A stretch of DNA of 64,000 nucleotides from Neptunitalea lumnitzerae (GCF_027924185.1 NZ_BRVO01000001.1:806001-870000), one strand, 5' to 3'. Positions 27,454 through 37,328 are shown, counted from the first letter of the stretch. A program made the numbers and translations. Notes: a model not told the origin generated them from the letters alone.

Positions 27454-30400
27454 TTACATGTGCTGGAAAATTTCTAATAAATCTAATGCTTTATTTACGG
27501 AGGTTACTTTATCAAAGGTAATGAGTAATCGTAAACCGTTTCGGGTCTCTTTTTCTTTCATGGTACCTTTACCTTTTAGTTGTTGTATATATTGCATTAC
27601 TTTGCTGAAACGTGGACTCTGATAGAAGGCACTTTGTTGGTCCGCTATAAAATAGCCCACCATTTTACCTTTTTTAAGTACTACACGTTCAAGTCCCATT
27701 TCGGTAGCAATCCATTTAATACGTACACTATTTAATAAGTCTACAGCATTTTCAGGTAATGGACCAAAACGGTCTATAAGGTTACGTTCGTAAGTTTTTA
27801 ACTCTTCCTCATTAGTAACATTACTTAGATCGTTATATAATTGCAAACGTTCCGTAACGCTATTAATATAATCATCTGGGAAGAGTATTTGGAAATCACT
27901 GTCTAATTGTGTTTCTTTTACATATACTTTATCTTCTTCCTCGGTAGGGTATAAGTCTTTAAACTCGTTTTCTTTAAGCTCTTCAATAGCTTCTTTCAAT
28001 ATTTTTTGATAGGTTTCAAAACCAATTTCATTCATAAAACCACTTTGCTCACCACCTAAAATATCTCCGGCACCTCTAATCTCTAAATCTTTCATGGCAA
28101 TATTAAAACCACTACCTAAATCTGTAAATTGCTCTAAGGCTTGTATACGTTTACGTGCATCTTCTGTCATCACAGAGTAGGGTGGAGTAATGAAATAACA
28201 AAATGCTTTTTTATTACTTCTACCTACACGTCCACGCATTTGGTGTAAGTCAGACAGTCCAAAGTTGTTGGCATTGTTTATAAAAATGGTATTTGCATTA
28301 GGTACATCTAAACCACTTTCAATAATGGTAGTAGCCACCAAAACATCAAATTCGCCATCCATAAATGCTACCATAAGTTGCTCTAGCTTTTTACCATCCA
28401 TTTGGCCATGTCCAATACCAATTTTAGCATCTGGAACCAAACGCTGAATCATGCCGGCAACTTCTTTAATATTTTCAATTCGGTTATTAATAAAGAATAC
28501 TTGCCCACCTCTTTGTATCTCATATGAAACCGCATCTCTAATCACTTCTTCATTAAACTGAATTACCTGACTTTCTATTGGGTAACGGTTAGGAGGTGGT
28601 GTATTGATAACCGACAAGTCTCTTGCAGCCATTAAACTAAACTGTAGTGTACGTGGTATGGGTGTTGCTGTTAGGGTAAGCACGTCTACATTTTCTTTTA
28701 AAGTTTTTAGCTTGTCCTTTACTGATACCCCAAACTTTTGCTCTTCATCTACTATTAAAAGCCCTAAATCTTTAAAAGCTACCGATGCATTAGTAAGCTG
28801 GTGCGTACCAATAACAATATCAATATGCCCGGCTTTAAGGTCGGTTAATACTTCTTTCTTTTCTTTTGCAGTTCTAAACCTGTTTAAATAGTCTACACGT
28901 ACCGGAAAATCTTTCATTCTGCTAGAGAACGATTTGTAATGCTGAAAAGCTAAAATGGTGGTGGGTACTAAAATAGCTACCTGTTTACCATTATCTACAG
29001 CTTTAAATGCGGCTCTTATGGCTACCTCGGTTTTACCAAAACCAACATCTCCACAAATAAGTCTGTCCATTGGCTGTTCGCTTTCCATATCAGACTTTAC
29101 GTCTTGTGTGGCTTTGCTTTGGTCGGGTGTATCTTCGTATAAGAAAGAGGCTTCTAACTCGTGCTGTAAATAACTATCGGGGCCGTATTGAAAACCTTTA
29201 TCCAGTTTTCGTTTAGCATATAGTTTAATAAGGTTAAAGGCAATTTCCTTAACCTTGGTTTTGGTTTTCTTTTTAAGGTTTTTCCAAGCGGTACTACCTA
29301 ATTTATATATTTTAGGAGTTTGCCCGTCTTTACCATTAAATTTGGTGATTTTGTGTAAGGAGTGAATGCTTACGTAAAGTATATCTCTATCGCCATAAAT
29401 AAGTTTAATGGCTTCTTGCTTTTTGCCTTCTACATCTATTTTTTGTAAGCCAGCAAATTTACCAATACCGTGATCTATATGGGTTACATAATCGCCAATT
29501 TGTAAGTTGGTAAGCTCTTTAAGCGTAAGTGCTTGCTTTTTAGCATACCCATTTTTAAGGTTGAATTTATGGTAACGTTCAAATATTTGGTGGTCGGTGT
29601 AGCAGGCTATTTTACTTTCAGCGTCTACAAAACCTTGATGCATGGAAAGTACAAAAGTGGTATAGTGCACTTTGGTATCCATCTCATCAAAAATATCGTG
29701 GAAACGTTTTGCTTGTTGTTCACTTACACACGCTATATAATTGGTATATCCCTCTTCATACTGCTGGTTAAGGTTGTCTATTAATAACTCAAACTGCTTG
29801 TTGAATGAAGGTTGCGGATTAATTTTATAATTAATAAATATATCAGCCTTTAAAAAGGCCTTAGCCCCAAACTCTGCAACGGTAAAGTTGAGTAGTTCTT
29901 TATTTAGTAAGGCTGCCGAAGTAAATAATTCTTCGGGTTTGGCATGTTTTACATCTTCTGATAGTTTTTGAAAAACTTCTACCGATTTTTGAAAAAGGGT
30001 GTCTATTCTACTATCTAACAGATCTATATTTTTTACAAAAACAACCGTTTTCTTAGAGATGTATTTAAAGAAACTTTGCCTTACCTCGTTCAACGATTTG
30101 TTTTCTACATTAGGCATTATAGTTATCTGCTTTACCTTTTCGGTAGATAACTGTGTTTCTACATCAAACGTTCGTATACTGTCTACTTCATCTCCAAAAA
30201 ACTCAATACGGTAAGGTTCGTCATTAGAAAATGAAAATACATCTACAATACCACCACGTACCGAAAATTCTCCAGGTTCTGTAACAAAGTCTACGCGTTT
30301 AAAATCATATTCAAATAGTAGTTCGTTTACAAAATCTAGCGATAACGTATCACCAAGTTTAATTTTCAGCGTGTTCTTCTCCAGCTCTTGTTTGGTAACC

Positions 30401-30795
30401 ACCTTTTCAAATAGGGCATCTGGGTAACTAACAATAATTGCCGGTTTTTTACGAGAATTAATGCGGTTAAGTACCTCTGCTCTCAACAATACATTGGCAT
30501 TGTCGGTTTCTTCTATTTGGTATGGGCGTCTGTAACTACCAGGGTAGAACATTACATTATCTTCACCGCACAATTGCTCTAAATCGTTCAGGTAATACGC
30601 AGCTTCTTCTTTGTCATTCAAAAGAATTAGAAAGGGTTTATCTGCCTGTTTAAATATAGACGAAATTGTAAATGAAAATGATGAACCAACTAAACCTTTA
30701 AGGTGTATTTTTTGTTCGGAAAGGGTAATAGCTTCCTGCAGTTTCTTCGTTTGGGAAGACTGTGAAAAAGCTTTTAAGATATTAGACTTACTCAT
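27454..30795 (-). CDS. mfd: Transcription-repair coupling factor
   Basis: The 1113-residue ATPase removes stalled RNA polymerase at DNA lesions and recruits UvrA. An N-terminal UvrB-like region (about 20-330) is followed by the RNA-polymerase-interacting domain (QIGDYVTHIDHGIGKFAGL). The translocase has Walker A GDVGFGKTEVA, DEEQ box VDEEQKFG, motif III LTATPIPRTL and motif VI QMRGRVGRS. A TRCF C-terminal domain (about 960-1080) ends it. All helicase motifs are intact. The promoter overlaps the start closely. Confidence 0.97.
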   Translation of the reverse strand: MSKSNILKAFSQSSQTKKLQEAITLSEQKIHLKGLVGSSFSFTISSIFKQADKPFLILLNDKEEAAYYLNDLEQLCGEDNVMFYPGSYRRPYQIEETDNANVLLRAEVLNRINSRKKPAIIVSYPDALFEKVVTKQELEKNTLKIKLGDTLSLDFVNELLFEYDFKRVDFVTEPGEFSVRGGIVDVFSFSNDEPYRIEFFGDEVDSIRTFDVETQLSTEKVKQITIMPNVENKSLNEVRQSFFKYISKKTVVFVKNIDLLDSRIDTLFQKSVEVFQKLSEDVKHAKPEELFTSAALLNKELLNFTVAEFGAKAFLKADIFINYKINPQPSFNKQFELLIDNLNQQYEEGYTNYIACVSEQQAKRFHDIFDEMDTKVHYTTFVLSMHQGFVDAESKIACYTDHQIFERYHKFNLKNGYAKKQALTLKELTNLQIGDYVTHIDHGIGKFAGLQKIDVEGKKQEAIKLIYGDRDILYVSIHSLHKITKFNGKDGQTPKIYKLGSTAWKNLKKKTKTKVKEIAFNLIKLYAKRKLDKGFQYGPDSYLQHELEASFLYEDTPDQSKATQDVKSDMESEQPMDRLICGDVGFGKTEVAIRAAFKAVDNGKQVAILVPTTILAFQHYKSFSSRMKDFPVRVDYLNRFRTAKEKKEVLTDLKAGHIDIVIGTHQLTNASVAFKDLGLLIVDEEQKFGVSVKDKLKTLKENVDVLTLTATPIPRTLQFSLMAARDLSVINTPPPNRYPIESQVIQFNEEVIRDAVSYEIQRGGQVFFINNRIENIKEVAGMIQRLVPDAKIGIGHGQMDGKKLEQLMVAFMDGEFDVLVATTIIESGLDVPNANTIFINNANNFGLSDLHQMRGRVGRSNKKAFCYFITPPYSVMTEDARKRIQALEQFTDLGSGFNIAMKDLEIRGAGDILGGEQSGFMNEIGFETYQKILKEAIEELKENEFKDLYPTEEEDKVYVKETQLDSDFQILFPDDYINSVTERLQLYNDLSNVTNEEELKTYERNLIDRFGPLPENAVDLLNSVRIKWIATEMGLERVVLKKGKMVGYFIADQQSAFYQSPRFSKVMQYIQQLKGKGTMKEKETRNGLRLLITFDKVTSVNKALDLLEIFQHM

Positions 30796-30802
30796 GCTGG
30801 CG

Positions 30803-30838
30803 CAAAGATAATGCTTGTAACGCTGTGTTACAACACAG
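30803..30838 (-). promoter_or_regulatory. mfd promoter with palindrome over the -33 box
   Basis: On the minus strand, TTG (30833-30831), a 20-nt spacer and TATCTTTG (30810-30803) fit the consensus. The TTG lies within a palindrome, CTGTGTT-AC-AACACAG (30823-30838). Transcription would begin within a few bases of the ATG at 30795, so the mRNA may be nearly leaderless. Confidence 0.65.
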
Positions 30839-30853
30839 TAGTTTAAATTATAC

Positions 30854-31639
30854 TTAGCTTACTTTTTTTATAAACGGATTACTTTTACGGTTTTTAAAAC
30901 CATGATAACTTGCGTATAAGAAAATAATAATAGCACCCGCTAATGCTGTATAAGCAATAGTATTATAGGTGTCTGAGTGACGCATATAAATGGCTATTAA
31001 GGTCCATACCCCTACCAAGCCAAATTCGCGCATATTTCTTTTGTAAATGGCCAGAATGTTAATAATAACTGCAACAACAATCATAATCAGCGTCCAGTTC
31101 TCTTCTGAAAGTGGTCCACCGTGCCAGCCTAGTTTAGATAGGTAGGCAGCTATATTGGCTACAGTAGCTACTGTTACCCAACCACTGTAAATACAAATAG
31201 GCCACCAATTAAAACCAATAGTTTTAGCAGGGGCATTCCAACGCTCCATATTGGTATTCAATATTATTTTTATAAGTGAAAAAAGCAGTATAAGCATTAT
31301 TATTACCGAAACGCCCGTAAGCTCTAGCAACCAAACCACTACCCAAGCGGCATTGGCTATATTGGCAATAAAAAACCAATTGCCGGTTTGTAGCAAAAAT
31401 TGAGGTAATTTCTTTTTAGCAAATACCTGAACTAAGTGATAAATACTAAACACCAATAAGGCAATATAAATAATACCCCAAATAGCAAATGCATAATTAG
31501 CAGGTGTAAACAGGTTATAGTATTCTTTACTTAAACTTGCCATGGTGTTGCCATTTAATTGAATGGCCTGCGTGTAATACCCTATAAAAATGGCTATTAC
31601 TACCGAGATGAAATTTTGAATAGCAAATCTTTTTGCCAT
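30854..31639 (-). CDS. TspO/MBR-like tryptophan-rich membrane protein
   Basis: The 261-residue protein has seven or more hydrophobic helices. The motif LFTPANYAFAIWGIIYIALL (about 43-62) resembles the TspO loop-helix (TP..AF.IWG.IY), and tryptophans are frequent (AAWVVVWLLE, GFNWWPICIYSGWV). TspO-type proteins bind porphyrins and other ligands, but this longer form is less studied. It is upstream of mfd on the same strand, separated by the mfd promoter. The assignment is to the wider tryptophan-rich sensory protein group only. Confidence 0.65.
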   Translation of the reverse strand: MAKRFAIQNFISVVIAIFIGYYTQAIQLNGNTMASLSKEYYNLFTPANYAFAIWGIIYIALLVFSIYHLVQVFAKKKLPQFLLQTGNWFFIANIANAAWVVVWLLELTGVSVIIMLILLFSLIKIILNTNMERWNAPAKTIGFNWWPICIYSGWVTVATVANIAAYLSKLGWHGGPLSEENWTLIMIVVAVIINILAIYKRNMREFGLVGVWTLIAIYMRHSDTYNTIAYTALAGAIIIFLYASYHGFKNRKSNPFIKKVS

Positions 31640-31715
31640 AAGTTCTTTTTTTGTGAAGGTACTTAAACCTCCAGTTTTTAGGAAATAGGAGCTTGTTTTT
31701 AGTAAATATTTAGTA

Positions 31716-32360
31716 CTAAGAATGTGTTTTTATATGAAAAATGGCTTCTTCTGTACAGGCGTAGATGGCATCTGCCTCAGATTTAGTGAGGTAATAGTTA
31801 CCGGTAAAATCACCAAAAGCAGGTAAAATTAATTGATTTCCTTTTTTTGCAAAACAAGGTAGTTTTAAGAGTTGTTTGCCTAAGCCTCTTAGCTTATAGC
31901 CAGGATGAATATGCCCGCAGAAATTAAATAATGTAGCGTGTGTTTCAGGGTGGTGGGTAAATAAGAATTCTACTGTTCTTATTTCTGCTACTATAGTAAT
32001 TCCTAGTTTTTTAAATAAGGTAGGGGCAATAATATCATGGTTTCCTATAACAAGTGTTATGGCAGCATTTTGCTGTAGTACCCAGTTTTCAAACAAATGC
32101 CATTCATTATTTAGAGTGCTATGGAATAAATCTCCTAAAAACCATATTTTTTCAGGCTTAAAAAACTGAATCAAACGGTTTAGTTTGGTGAAGTTTTCTA
32201 GAGATACATTTGTAGGTACAGCTATACCATGCTTTCTAAAATGTGCCGTTTTACCAATATGAACATCGGCCACTAATAAGGTTTTTTCTTCTACCCAAAA
32301 CAGGGCACCTGATGGGTGAAGTATAAAATTATTGTTTCCAATAGAAAGGTCCTCGGTCAC
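31716..32360 (-). CDS. pdeM: Ligase-associated metallophosphoesterase (PdeM-like)
   Basis: The 214-residue protein has calcineurin-type motifs in order: VADVHIGKTAHFRKHG (D32, H34), FLGDLFHS (G76, D77), VIGNHD (106-109) and CGHIHPGY (H150, H152). In Pseudomonas a protein of this set is a manganese-dependent DNA nuclease. The start is GTG at 32360-32358, overlapping the stop of the 67-residue membrane protein as GTGA, so translation is coupled. No other start fits the conserved N-terminus. It is the last gene of the ligase-associated repair cluster. Confidence 0.87.
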   Translation of the reverse strand: MTEDLSIGNNNFILHPSGALFWVEEKTLLVADVHIGKTAHFRKHGIAVPTNVSLENFTKLNRLIQFFKPEKIWFLGDLFHSTLNNEWHLFENWVLQQNAAITLVIGNHDIIAPTLFKKLGITIVAEIRTVEFLFTHHPETHATLFNFCGHIHPGYKLRGLGKQLLKLPCFAKKGNQLILPAFGDFTGNYYLTKSEADAIYACTEEAIFHIKTHS

Positions 32361-32560
32361 CTTTTAAACAATTTTATTAGAGTGGTTAATAAAAATGCTA
32401 AGGCTAAAAGAATGGCTAATGATAGAAATACAAACTGATAAGATATAATGTAATTATTTCCTTCAATTTCCATTTGAAAAGTATCTTTTGCATTCCAAAC
32501 ATATCCCGTAATTAAGCATGCTAGGGAAACTATTAATACAATAAAACGTCTGTTTTTCAT
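32357..32560 (-). CDS. 67-residue two-helix membrane protein in the repair cluster, unknown
   Basis: Not recognised. It has two clear membrane helices (about 5-20 and 43-62), with a short polar loop between (NAKDTFQMEIEGNNYI), and a basic end (IKLFKR). It lies 21 nt after the helicase and overlaps pdeM by 4 nt. Close packing on the same strand, an ATG start and typical membrane-protein composition make it a likely gene. Nothing links a membrane protein directly to DNA repair, so its presence here is unexplained. Confidence 0.68.
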   Translation of the reverse strand: MKNRRFIVLIVSLACLITGYVWNAKDTFQMEIEGNNYIISYQFVFLSLAILLALAFLLTTLIKLFKR

Positions 32561-32581
32561 TTCTAATTTTTTTGCAAGGTA

Positions 32582-35050
32582 TTAATCTTTTTCCAGTTGC
32601 ATAAGCATTCGCTTAATTCGATCCTCAACTTTTTCCGAACTCAATTTTTCTCGTAATCTATCGGTTATAATAGGAAAGGAAAATGGAGTTGGCTTACTAC
32701 ATTGTTTATGAACTATTTGTTGGTTGCTAATGCGCTCCATTGCCTGTATAAGTCTGCCTTCTTCTAAGGTATGTTCAAACGTTTCTCTATAGGCTTGTTG
32801 GTAGAGAAGGTTATCGGGTTCAAAGTCTTTAAATACATTAAAAAGTAATTGAGAGCTGCTTTGCAAATGTTTGCTTTTTAAAAGTTTGTTTGGGTACCCT
32901 TGAAAAACTAAACCAGCTATTACGGCAATATCTCTAAATTTTCTGCGAGCCATTTCGGTAGCGTTTAAACTCTTTTGTAAATCATCGGTAACAAACCTTG
33001 CGGTAAACAAATCATTGTCTAACACCTCTTGAATACTAATTTCTTGATCTGATAACAGCTCAAAACCATAATCGTTAAAGGCTATAGAAAAGGTAATGGG
33101 TTGTAGCAAACTAATTCTATATGCTAATAAACTTCCCATGGCTTCATGTACAAACCTCCCTTCAAACGGATAGAATAACGTATGGTAACCTTCGCGGGTT
33201 TTAAAGGTTTCTATTAAAAACTGATCTGCTTCTGGTACAATAGACTCTTGCTTTTGTTTGTTAAATAAATGCGATAATGCTTTTATTTCTCTAGACCTAT
33301 TAGGGTGGTTTGCTTTGTATAGTTCTTCTCTAAGCAGTGTACTCATTTGCGAAGAGAAACTCATGCGCCCGCCCATCCAACTTGGTACTTTTGCATTTTT
33401 ACTTTTTGATTTTTTAACCAGTACCTGCATATTCTTAATCTGAAAAAGTTCTAAATTTCTTCCTGCAAACGTAAACACATCACCAGGTTTTAGCTTAGAG
33501 ACAAACCATTCTTCTATAGTGCCAATACCTGGACCTTTTACATATTTTACTTTTAAAATGGCGTCACTAACAATGGTACCAATAGATAAACGGTGCCTCA
33601 TGGCAATACCTCGGTTGTTTACTTTGTAAGTGCCGTTTTCTTCTATGGTTACTTTTTGGTACTCGTCATAATTTTGTAGTGTTTGGCTACCCTTGGTAAT
33701 AAAGTTAAGAACCCATAGCCATTGGGTTTCACTTAATGCTTGAAAACAAAAGGTAGTTTGTACTTCTTTAAAAATGTCATCTGGATGAAAACCATCTGAA
33801 ACGGCTAGTGTGATGAGGTATTGAACCAATACATCAAAACTTAATAAATACGGTATACGGTCTTCTACCGTAGTGGTTTTTACGGCTTGTTGAAGGGCAG
33901 AGGCTTCTATAAGCTCTATGGCATGTGTAGGTAAAAAATAAATGATACTTTCTTTACCCGGTTGGTGATTGCTACGCCCAGCTCTTTGTAAAAAACGTGC
34001 CACTCCTTTAGGGCCTCCTATTTGTATAATGGTTTCTACGGGGGCAAAATCTACTCCTAAGTCTAGGCTAGAGGTACATACTACCGCTTTTAAACTTTCA
34101 TTACGTATAGCACCTTCTACCCATAACCGGGTTTCTTTATGAATACTGCCATGATGCATGGCAATTTCTCCTGCAAATTCAGGATGTGCTTCTAATATAG
34201 CTTGGTACCATAACTCACATTGCGAGCGGGTATTGGTAAAAATTAAAGAGGTTTTACTGCTTTTAATAATGGGTATAATTTCTTCTAATAAATGTAACCC
34301 TAAATGTCCCCTCCAAGGGAAGCGTTCCATTTGTTCAGGTATAATGGAGCTTACCCGTATTTTCTTTTTAATATTAGATTTTATTAAAACGGAATTGGTT
34401 AAGTAGCTATTGTTGGTACCTAATAGTACTTCCATAGCTTGCTCTAAATTGCCAATGGTAGCAGATATGCCCCAGATGAGCATGGTAGGACAAATAGTTT
34501 TTAATCTAGAAAGAGCCAACTCTGTTTGTACACCTCTTTTAGACCCTAGTAGTTCATGCCACTCATCTATAACAATACCTTCTAGGCTTTTAAATAGTTT
34601 CGGATAATTTTTTGAGGCTAATAATAAGTGTAAACTTTCAGGCGTAGTAATAAGCAAATCGGGCATTTGCTTTTTTTGCTTGCTACGTTCAGCAGTAGAG
34701 GTGTCCCCGGTTCGTAAACCTACGGTAAAAGGAATTTCCATAGCATTGCAAAACCTTTGTGTGGTTTGTTGTATTTCGGCTGCTAGTGCGCGTAAGGGTG
34801 TAACCCAAATAACTTTTAAACCTTTTTCAGGTTTTGTAAAAACCTCAGGGTGTTGTTGCAGATACTTTAATACAAAACCTATCCAAAGGGCGTACGTTTT
34901 TCCACTACCTGTTGGGGCATTAAGCAAGCCGTTTTTTCCTTTAGCAACGGATTTCCATGTTTTTTCCTGAAATGGAAAAGGTTGCCAGCCTTGTTGCTGA
35001 AACCAGTCGGTTACTTTTTGATGATATGAAATGTCTTGTTTTTTGGGCAT
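32582..35050 (-). CDS. Ligase-associated DEXH-box DNA helicase (Lhr-like)
   Basis: The 822-residue protein has Walker A APTGSGKT (45-52), motif Ia TPLRALA, motif II DEWH (162-165), motif III WGISATIG, and a second RecA domain ending in RFLQRAGRSNHQPG. After this come the winged-helix and extra C-terminal domains of the Lhr core. It is the helicase typical of the DNA ligase-associated set, likely a 3'-5' ATP-driven translocase working in end or gap repair. A terminator precedes it, so it probably has its own promoter. Confidence 0.92.
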   Translation of the reverse strand: MPKKQDISYHQKVTDWFQQQGWQPFPFQEKTWKSVAKGKNGLLNAPTGSGKTYALWIGFVLKYLQQHPEVFTKPEKGLKVIWVTPLRALAAEIQQTTQRFCNAMEIPFTVGLRTGDTSTAERSKQKKQMPDLLITTPESLHLLLASKNYPKLFKSLEGIVIDEWHELLGSKRGVQTELALSRLKTICPTMLIWGISATIGNLEQAMEVLLGTNNSYLTNSVLIKSNIKKKIRVSSIIPEQMERFPWRGHLGLHLLEEIIPIIKSSKTSLIFTNTRSQCELWYQAILEAHPEFAGEIAMHHGSIHKETRLWVEGAIRNESLKAVVCTSSLDLGVDFAPVETIIQIGGPKGVARFLQRAGRSNHQPGKESIIYFLPTHAIELIEASALQQAVKTTTVEDRIPYLLSFDVLVQYLITLAVSDGFHPDDIFKEVQTTFCFQALSETQWLWVLNFITKGSQTLQNYDEYQKVTIEENGTYKVNNRGIAMRHRLSIGTIVSDAILKVKYVKGPGIGTIEEWFVSKLKPGDVFTFAGRNLELFQIKNMQVLVKKSKSKNAKVPSWMGGRMSFSSQMSTLLREELYKANHPNRSREIKALSHLFNKQKQESIVPEADQFLIETFKTREGYHTLFYPFEGRFVHEAMGSLLAYRISLLQPITFSIAFNDYGFELLSDQEISIQEVLDNDLFTARFVTDDLQKSLNATEMARRKFRDIAVIAGLVFQGYPNKLLKSKHLQSSSQLLFNVFKDFEPDNLLYQQAYRETFEHTLEEGRLIQAMERISNQQIVHKQCSKPTPFSFPIITDRLREKLSSEKVEDRIKRMLMQLEKD

Positions 35051-35079
35051 CTATTAGGGTACTTGTCATAAAAATAAAA

Positions 35080-35107
35080 AAGGCTTCCCTAATTATGGGG
35101 AAACCCT
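35080..35107 (-). terminator. Terminator inside the repair cluster
   Basis: On the minus strand, GGTTTCCC pairs with GGGAAGCC (one G-U) and a run of six T follows. It lies after the lipoprotein gene stop and before the helicase, splitting the cluster into at least two transcripts. Confidence 0.65.
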
Positions 35108-35132
35108 TCATATTTTAATACTATTTTGTGAA

Positions 35133-35630
35133 TTAGGTTTTTTGAGGTGTATGTTCTGGACTAGATAGTTGTTGCTGATATTGTTGCATAAAAGCATTTC
35201 TTATAGAATCCATTTTTTGAAGCTGTTCCTGAAAATCGTCGGAGAACATTCGGTTATTAAAAAAGTTTTCATCGAAGGCATTTTCTCCTACATTTAGTGA
35301 ATCACTAAAGAAATGGTTCATGAAGTCTTGCGGCATTTGGGTATTTCCAAAATATTGATGGAAACTCTTCATTACATCTTTGCCTGTTTTTAAAGGAAGT
35401 GTGTCTCCATTTTCAGTGCTAAAACCATAGGTGTAAATAGAGTCGTACTGCACTAGGTTTCCATTTTCATCAAATTGTTTGTTAACTTTCCAATTGCCTT
35501 TTGGAATCTCCTGCTTAGTTATAGCATCCGCAGTTAATGGTTCATTTGTTCTACTGTCTTTTTTTTCTTGCGCATTACAGCTTACCAAACTTGTTAGTAA
35601 AGCTGCTAAAATGAAGATTCTTGTTTTCAT
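35133..35630 (-). CDS. Lipoprotein of unknown function within the repair cluster
   Basis: Not recognised. The 165-residue product has a lipobox (ALLTSLVSCNA, Cys at 19), so it should be lipid-anchored. The mature part is hydrophilic. It has an extended segment (NWKVNKQFDENGNLVQYDSIYTYG, about 46-69) and then a helical, F/N/Q-rich region (NHFFSDSLNVGENAFDENFFNN, MDSIRNAFMQQYQQQL). The part with GN.V.YDSI.TY resembles text-like repeats seen in other exported proteins of this group. It lies between ligase and helicase on the same strand, with a terminator after it. Confidence 0.75.
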   Translation of the reverse strand: MKTRIFILAALLTSLVSCNAQEKKDSRTNEPLTADAITKQEIPKGNWKVNKQFDENGNLVQYDSIYTYGFSTENGDTLPLKTGKDVMKSFHQYFGNTQMPQDFMNHFFSDSLNVGENAFDENFFNNRMFSDDFQEQLQKMDSIRNAFMQQYQQQLSSPEHTPQKT

Positions 35631-35738
35631 CTTGTTTCATTTTAGAGTTCACAATTCAGTTATTTTTCTGCCATATTTTGGCTCAAAATAAATGCCAAAG
35701 CGTTAGCTGACAGTATTAAAATTATTTTAAAATTGGTG

Positions 35739-37328
35739 TTATTCTATAATGAGCGCTTTCAAATCGTCTAGGGAATTAGCTTCCTCTATTTTTTTGTCTT
35801 GTCGCCATCTAAGTATTCTCGGGAAACGTACTGCCACCCCACTTTTATGGCGCTTGCTCGGGGCTATACCTTCAAAGGCAATTTCAAATACCAATTCTGG
35901 AGTTACCTGCCTTACCGGACCAAACTTATCGGTGGTATTTCTTTTTACAAAATTGTCTACTTGTCTAAACTCAGCATCGGTTAAACCGCTGTAGGCTTTA
36001 GCAAAGGTTACCAATTCATTGTTGTCCCAAAGCGCAAAAGTGTAGTCTGTGAAAAGGTTGGTACGTCTTCCATGGCCACGCATAGCATAGGTTAAAACAG
36101 CATCTATGGTAAGTGGGTCTACTTTCCATTTCCACCAATCTCCTTTTTTTCTACCTATTAGATAAGGAGAATCATTTCTTTTAAGCATGAGCCCCTCACT
36201 CTTTACATCTCTAGACCGCTCCCGTTCTTTAGCGGCAGCTTCCCAAGTGTTAAAGTGCATTACTTCAGAAATGTAAAGCGGTAGGTTTTTGTCCTTACAC
36301 AGTTGTATTAACTGATTAAGATAGCCTCTTCTAGTTTTAAACGGTTGCTCCCTTACATCTTCTCCTTTCCATTCTAAAACATCATACGCTTTTATAATTA
36401 CGGGGGTTTTCTCAAGTAATTTTTTAGTGATGTTTTTTCTGCCTATTCTGGTTTGTAAATCGTTAAAAGTACCAATGCTATTGTTAGGGTACGGCAAAAG
36501 CTCGCCATCTATTACGGTGCCATCAGGAAAATGTTCTGTGAACACTTCAAATTCCGGATACTTATCGGTCACTAATTCTTCGCCTCTACTCCATACAAAC
36601 AATTCTTTATTGCGTACAATTAGTTGCGCTCTAATACCATCCCATTTATGCTCAAAACTCCATTCAGAAACATCACCTAGCTCGGCGGGTTCTTGGTCTA
36701 ACGCATAGGCTAAATAAAAAGGATAGGGTTTACTTAGGTAGTCTTCTTCATTTTCCTCTAAAATCAACTTATTAAAAGTGGTGGTTTGGGGTGTCCAATC
36801 GCCCATGAGTTTATAGGCTAAAATATCTTCGTCTATTTCAGTAGCCTTGGCTAAGGCTCGTGTCATTAATTTTTGACTAATACCAATTCTAAAACCACCC
36901 GTAATAATTTTATTAAAGGCAAACCGCTCATAATAGTCTAATTGTTGCCAAGTAGTTAATAGGTATTCCTTTTTTTGTTGCTCATCTTTATTGTATAACG
37001 CCAATAAATCGGTTGCAAAATCGGCTAAACTTTTGTCATGGGTAACGGATTCTTCAGGAATTACCAACGCTATAGTTTCTGCTAGGTCTCCAACAATATG
37101 GTATGATTCTTCAAACAACCATAAGGGGATATGAGCCGCTTCAGAAGCCCATTCTCTTAAAAGGGTAGTGGTTACGGGCCGCTTTGGGCGTCTGTGTGAC
37201 AAAAGTGCAATAGTCCAAAGTTTGTCAGGGGCAGGAGCCTCCTTAAAATAAGTGGCTAAAGCCTTTACCTTTTCATTGGTTTTGTTGGTAGCATCTAATA
37301 TTCTTATTAATTCTCCAAATGCCTTCAT
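35739..37328 (-). CDS. ATP-dependent DNA ligase, ligase-associated cluster type
   Basis: The 529-residue enzyme has the AMP-accepting lysine K228 in EHKWDGIRAQL (motif I). Later motifs are DGELLPYP (motif III, about 271-278), SEGLMLKRNDSPY (motif IV) and WWKWKVDP (motif V). The N-terminal 200 residues form the DNA-binding domain. It joins nicks using ATP and is separate from the essential NAD-dependent LigA. The start overlaps the exonuclease stop as ATGA, so the two are coupled. Confidence 0.92.
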   Translation of the reverse strand: MKAFGELIRILDATNKTNEKVKALATYFKEAPAPDKLWTIALLSHRRPKRPVTTTLLREWASEAAHIPLWLFEESYHIVGDLAETIALVIPEESVTHDKSLADFATDLLALYNKDEQQKKEYLLTTWQQLDYYERFAFNKIITGGFRIGISQKLMTRALAKATEIDEDILAYKLMGDWTPQTTTFNKLILEENEEDYLSKPYPFYLAYALDQEPAELGDVSEWSFEHKWDGIRAQLIVRNKELFVWSRGEELVTDKYPEFEVFTEHFPDGTVIDGELLPYPNNSIGTFNDLQTRIGRKNITKKLLEKTPVIIKAYDVLEWKGEDVREQPFKTRRGYLNQLIQLCKDKNLPLYISEVMHFNTWEAAAKERERSRDVKSEGLMLKRNDSPYLIGRKKGDWWKWKVDPLTIDAVLTYAMRGHGRRTNLFTDYTFALWDNNELVTFAKAYSGLTDAEFRQVDNFVKRNTTDKFGPVRQVTPELVFEIAFEGIAPSKRHKSGVAVRFPRILRWRQDKKIEEANSLDDLKALIIE

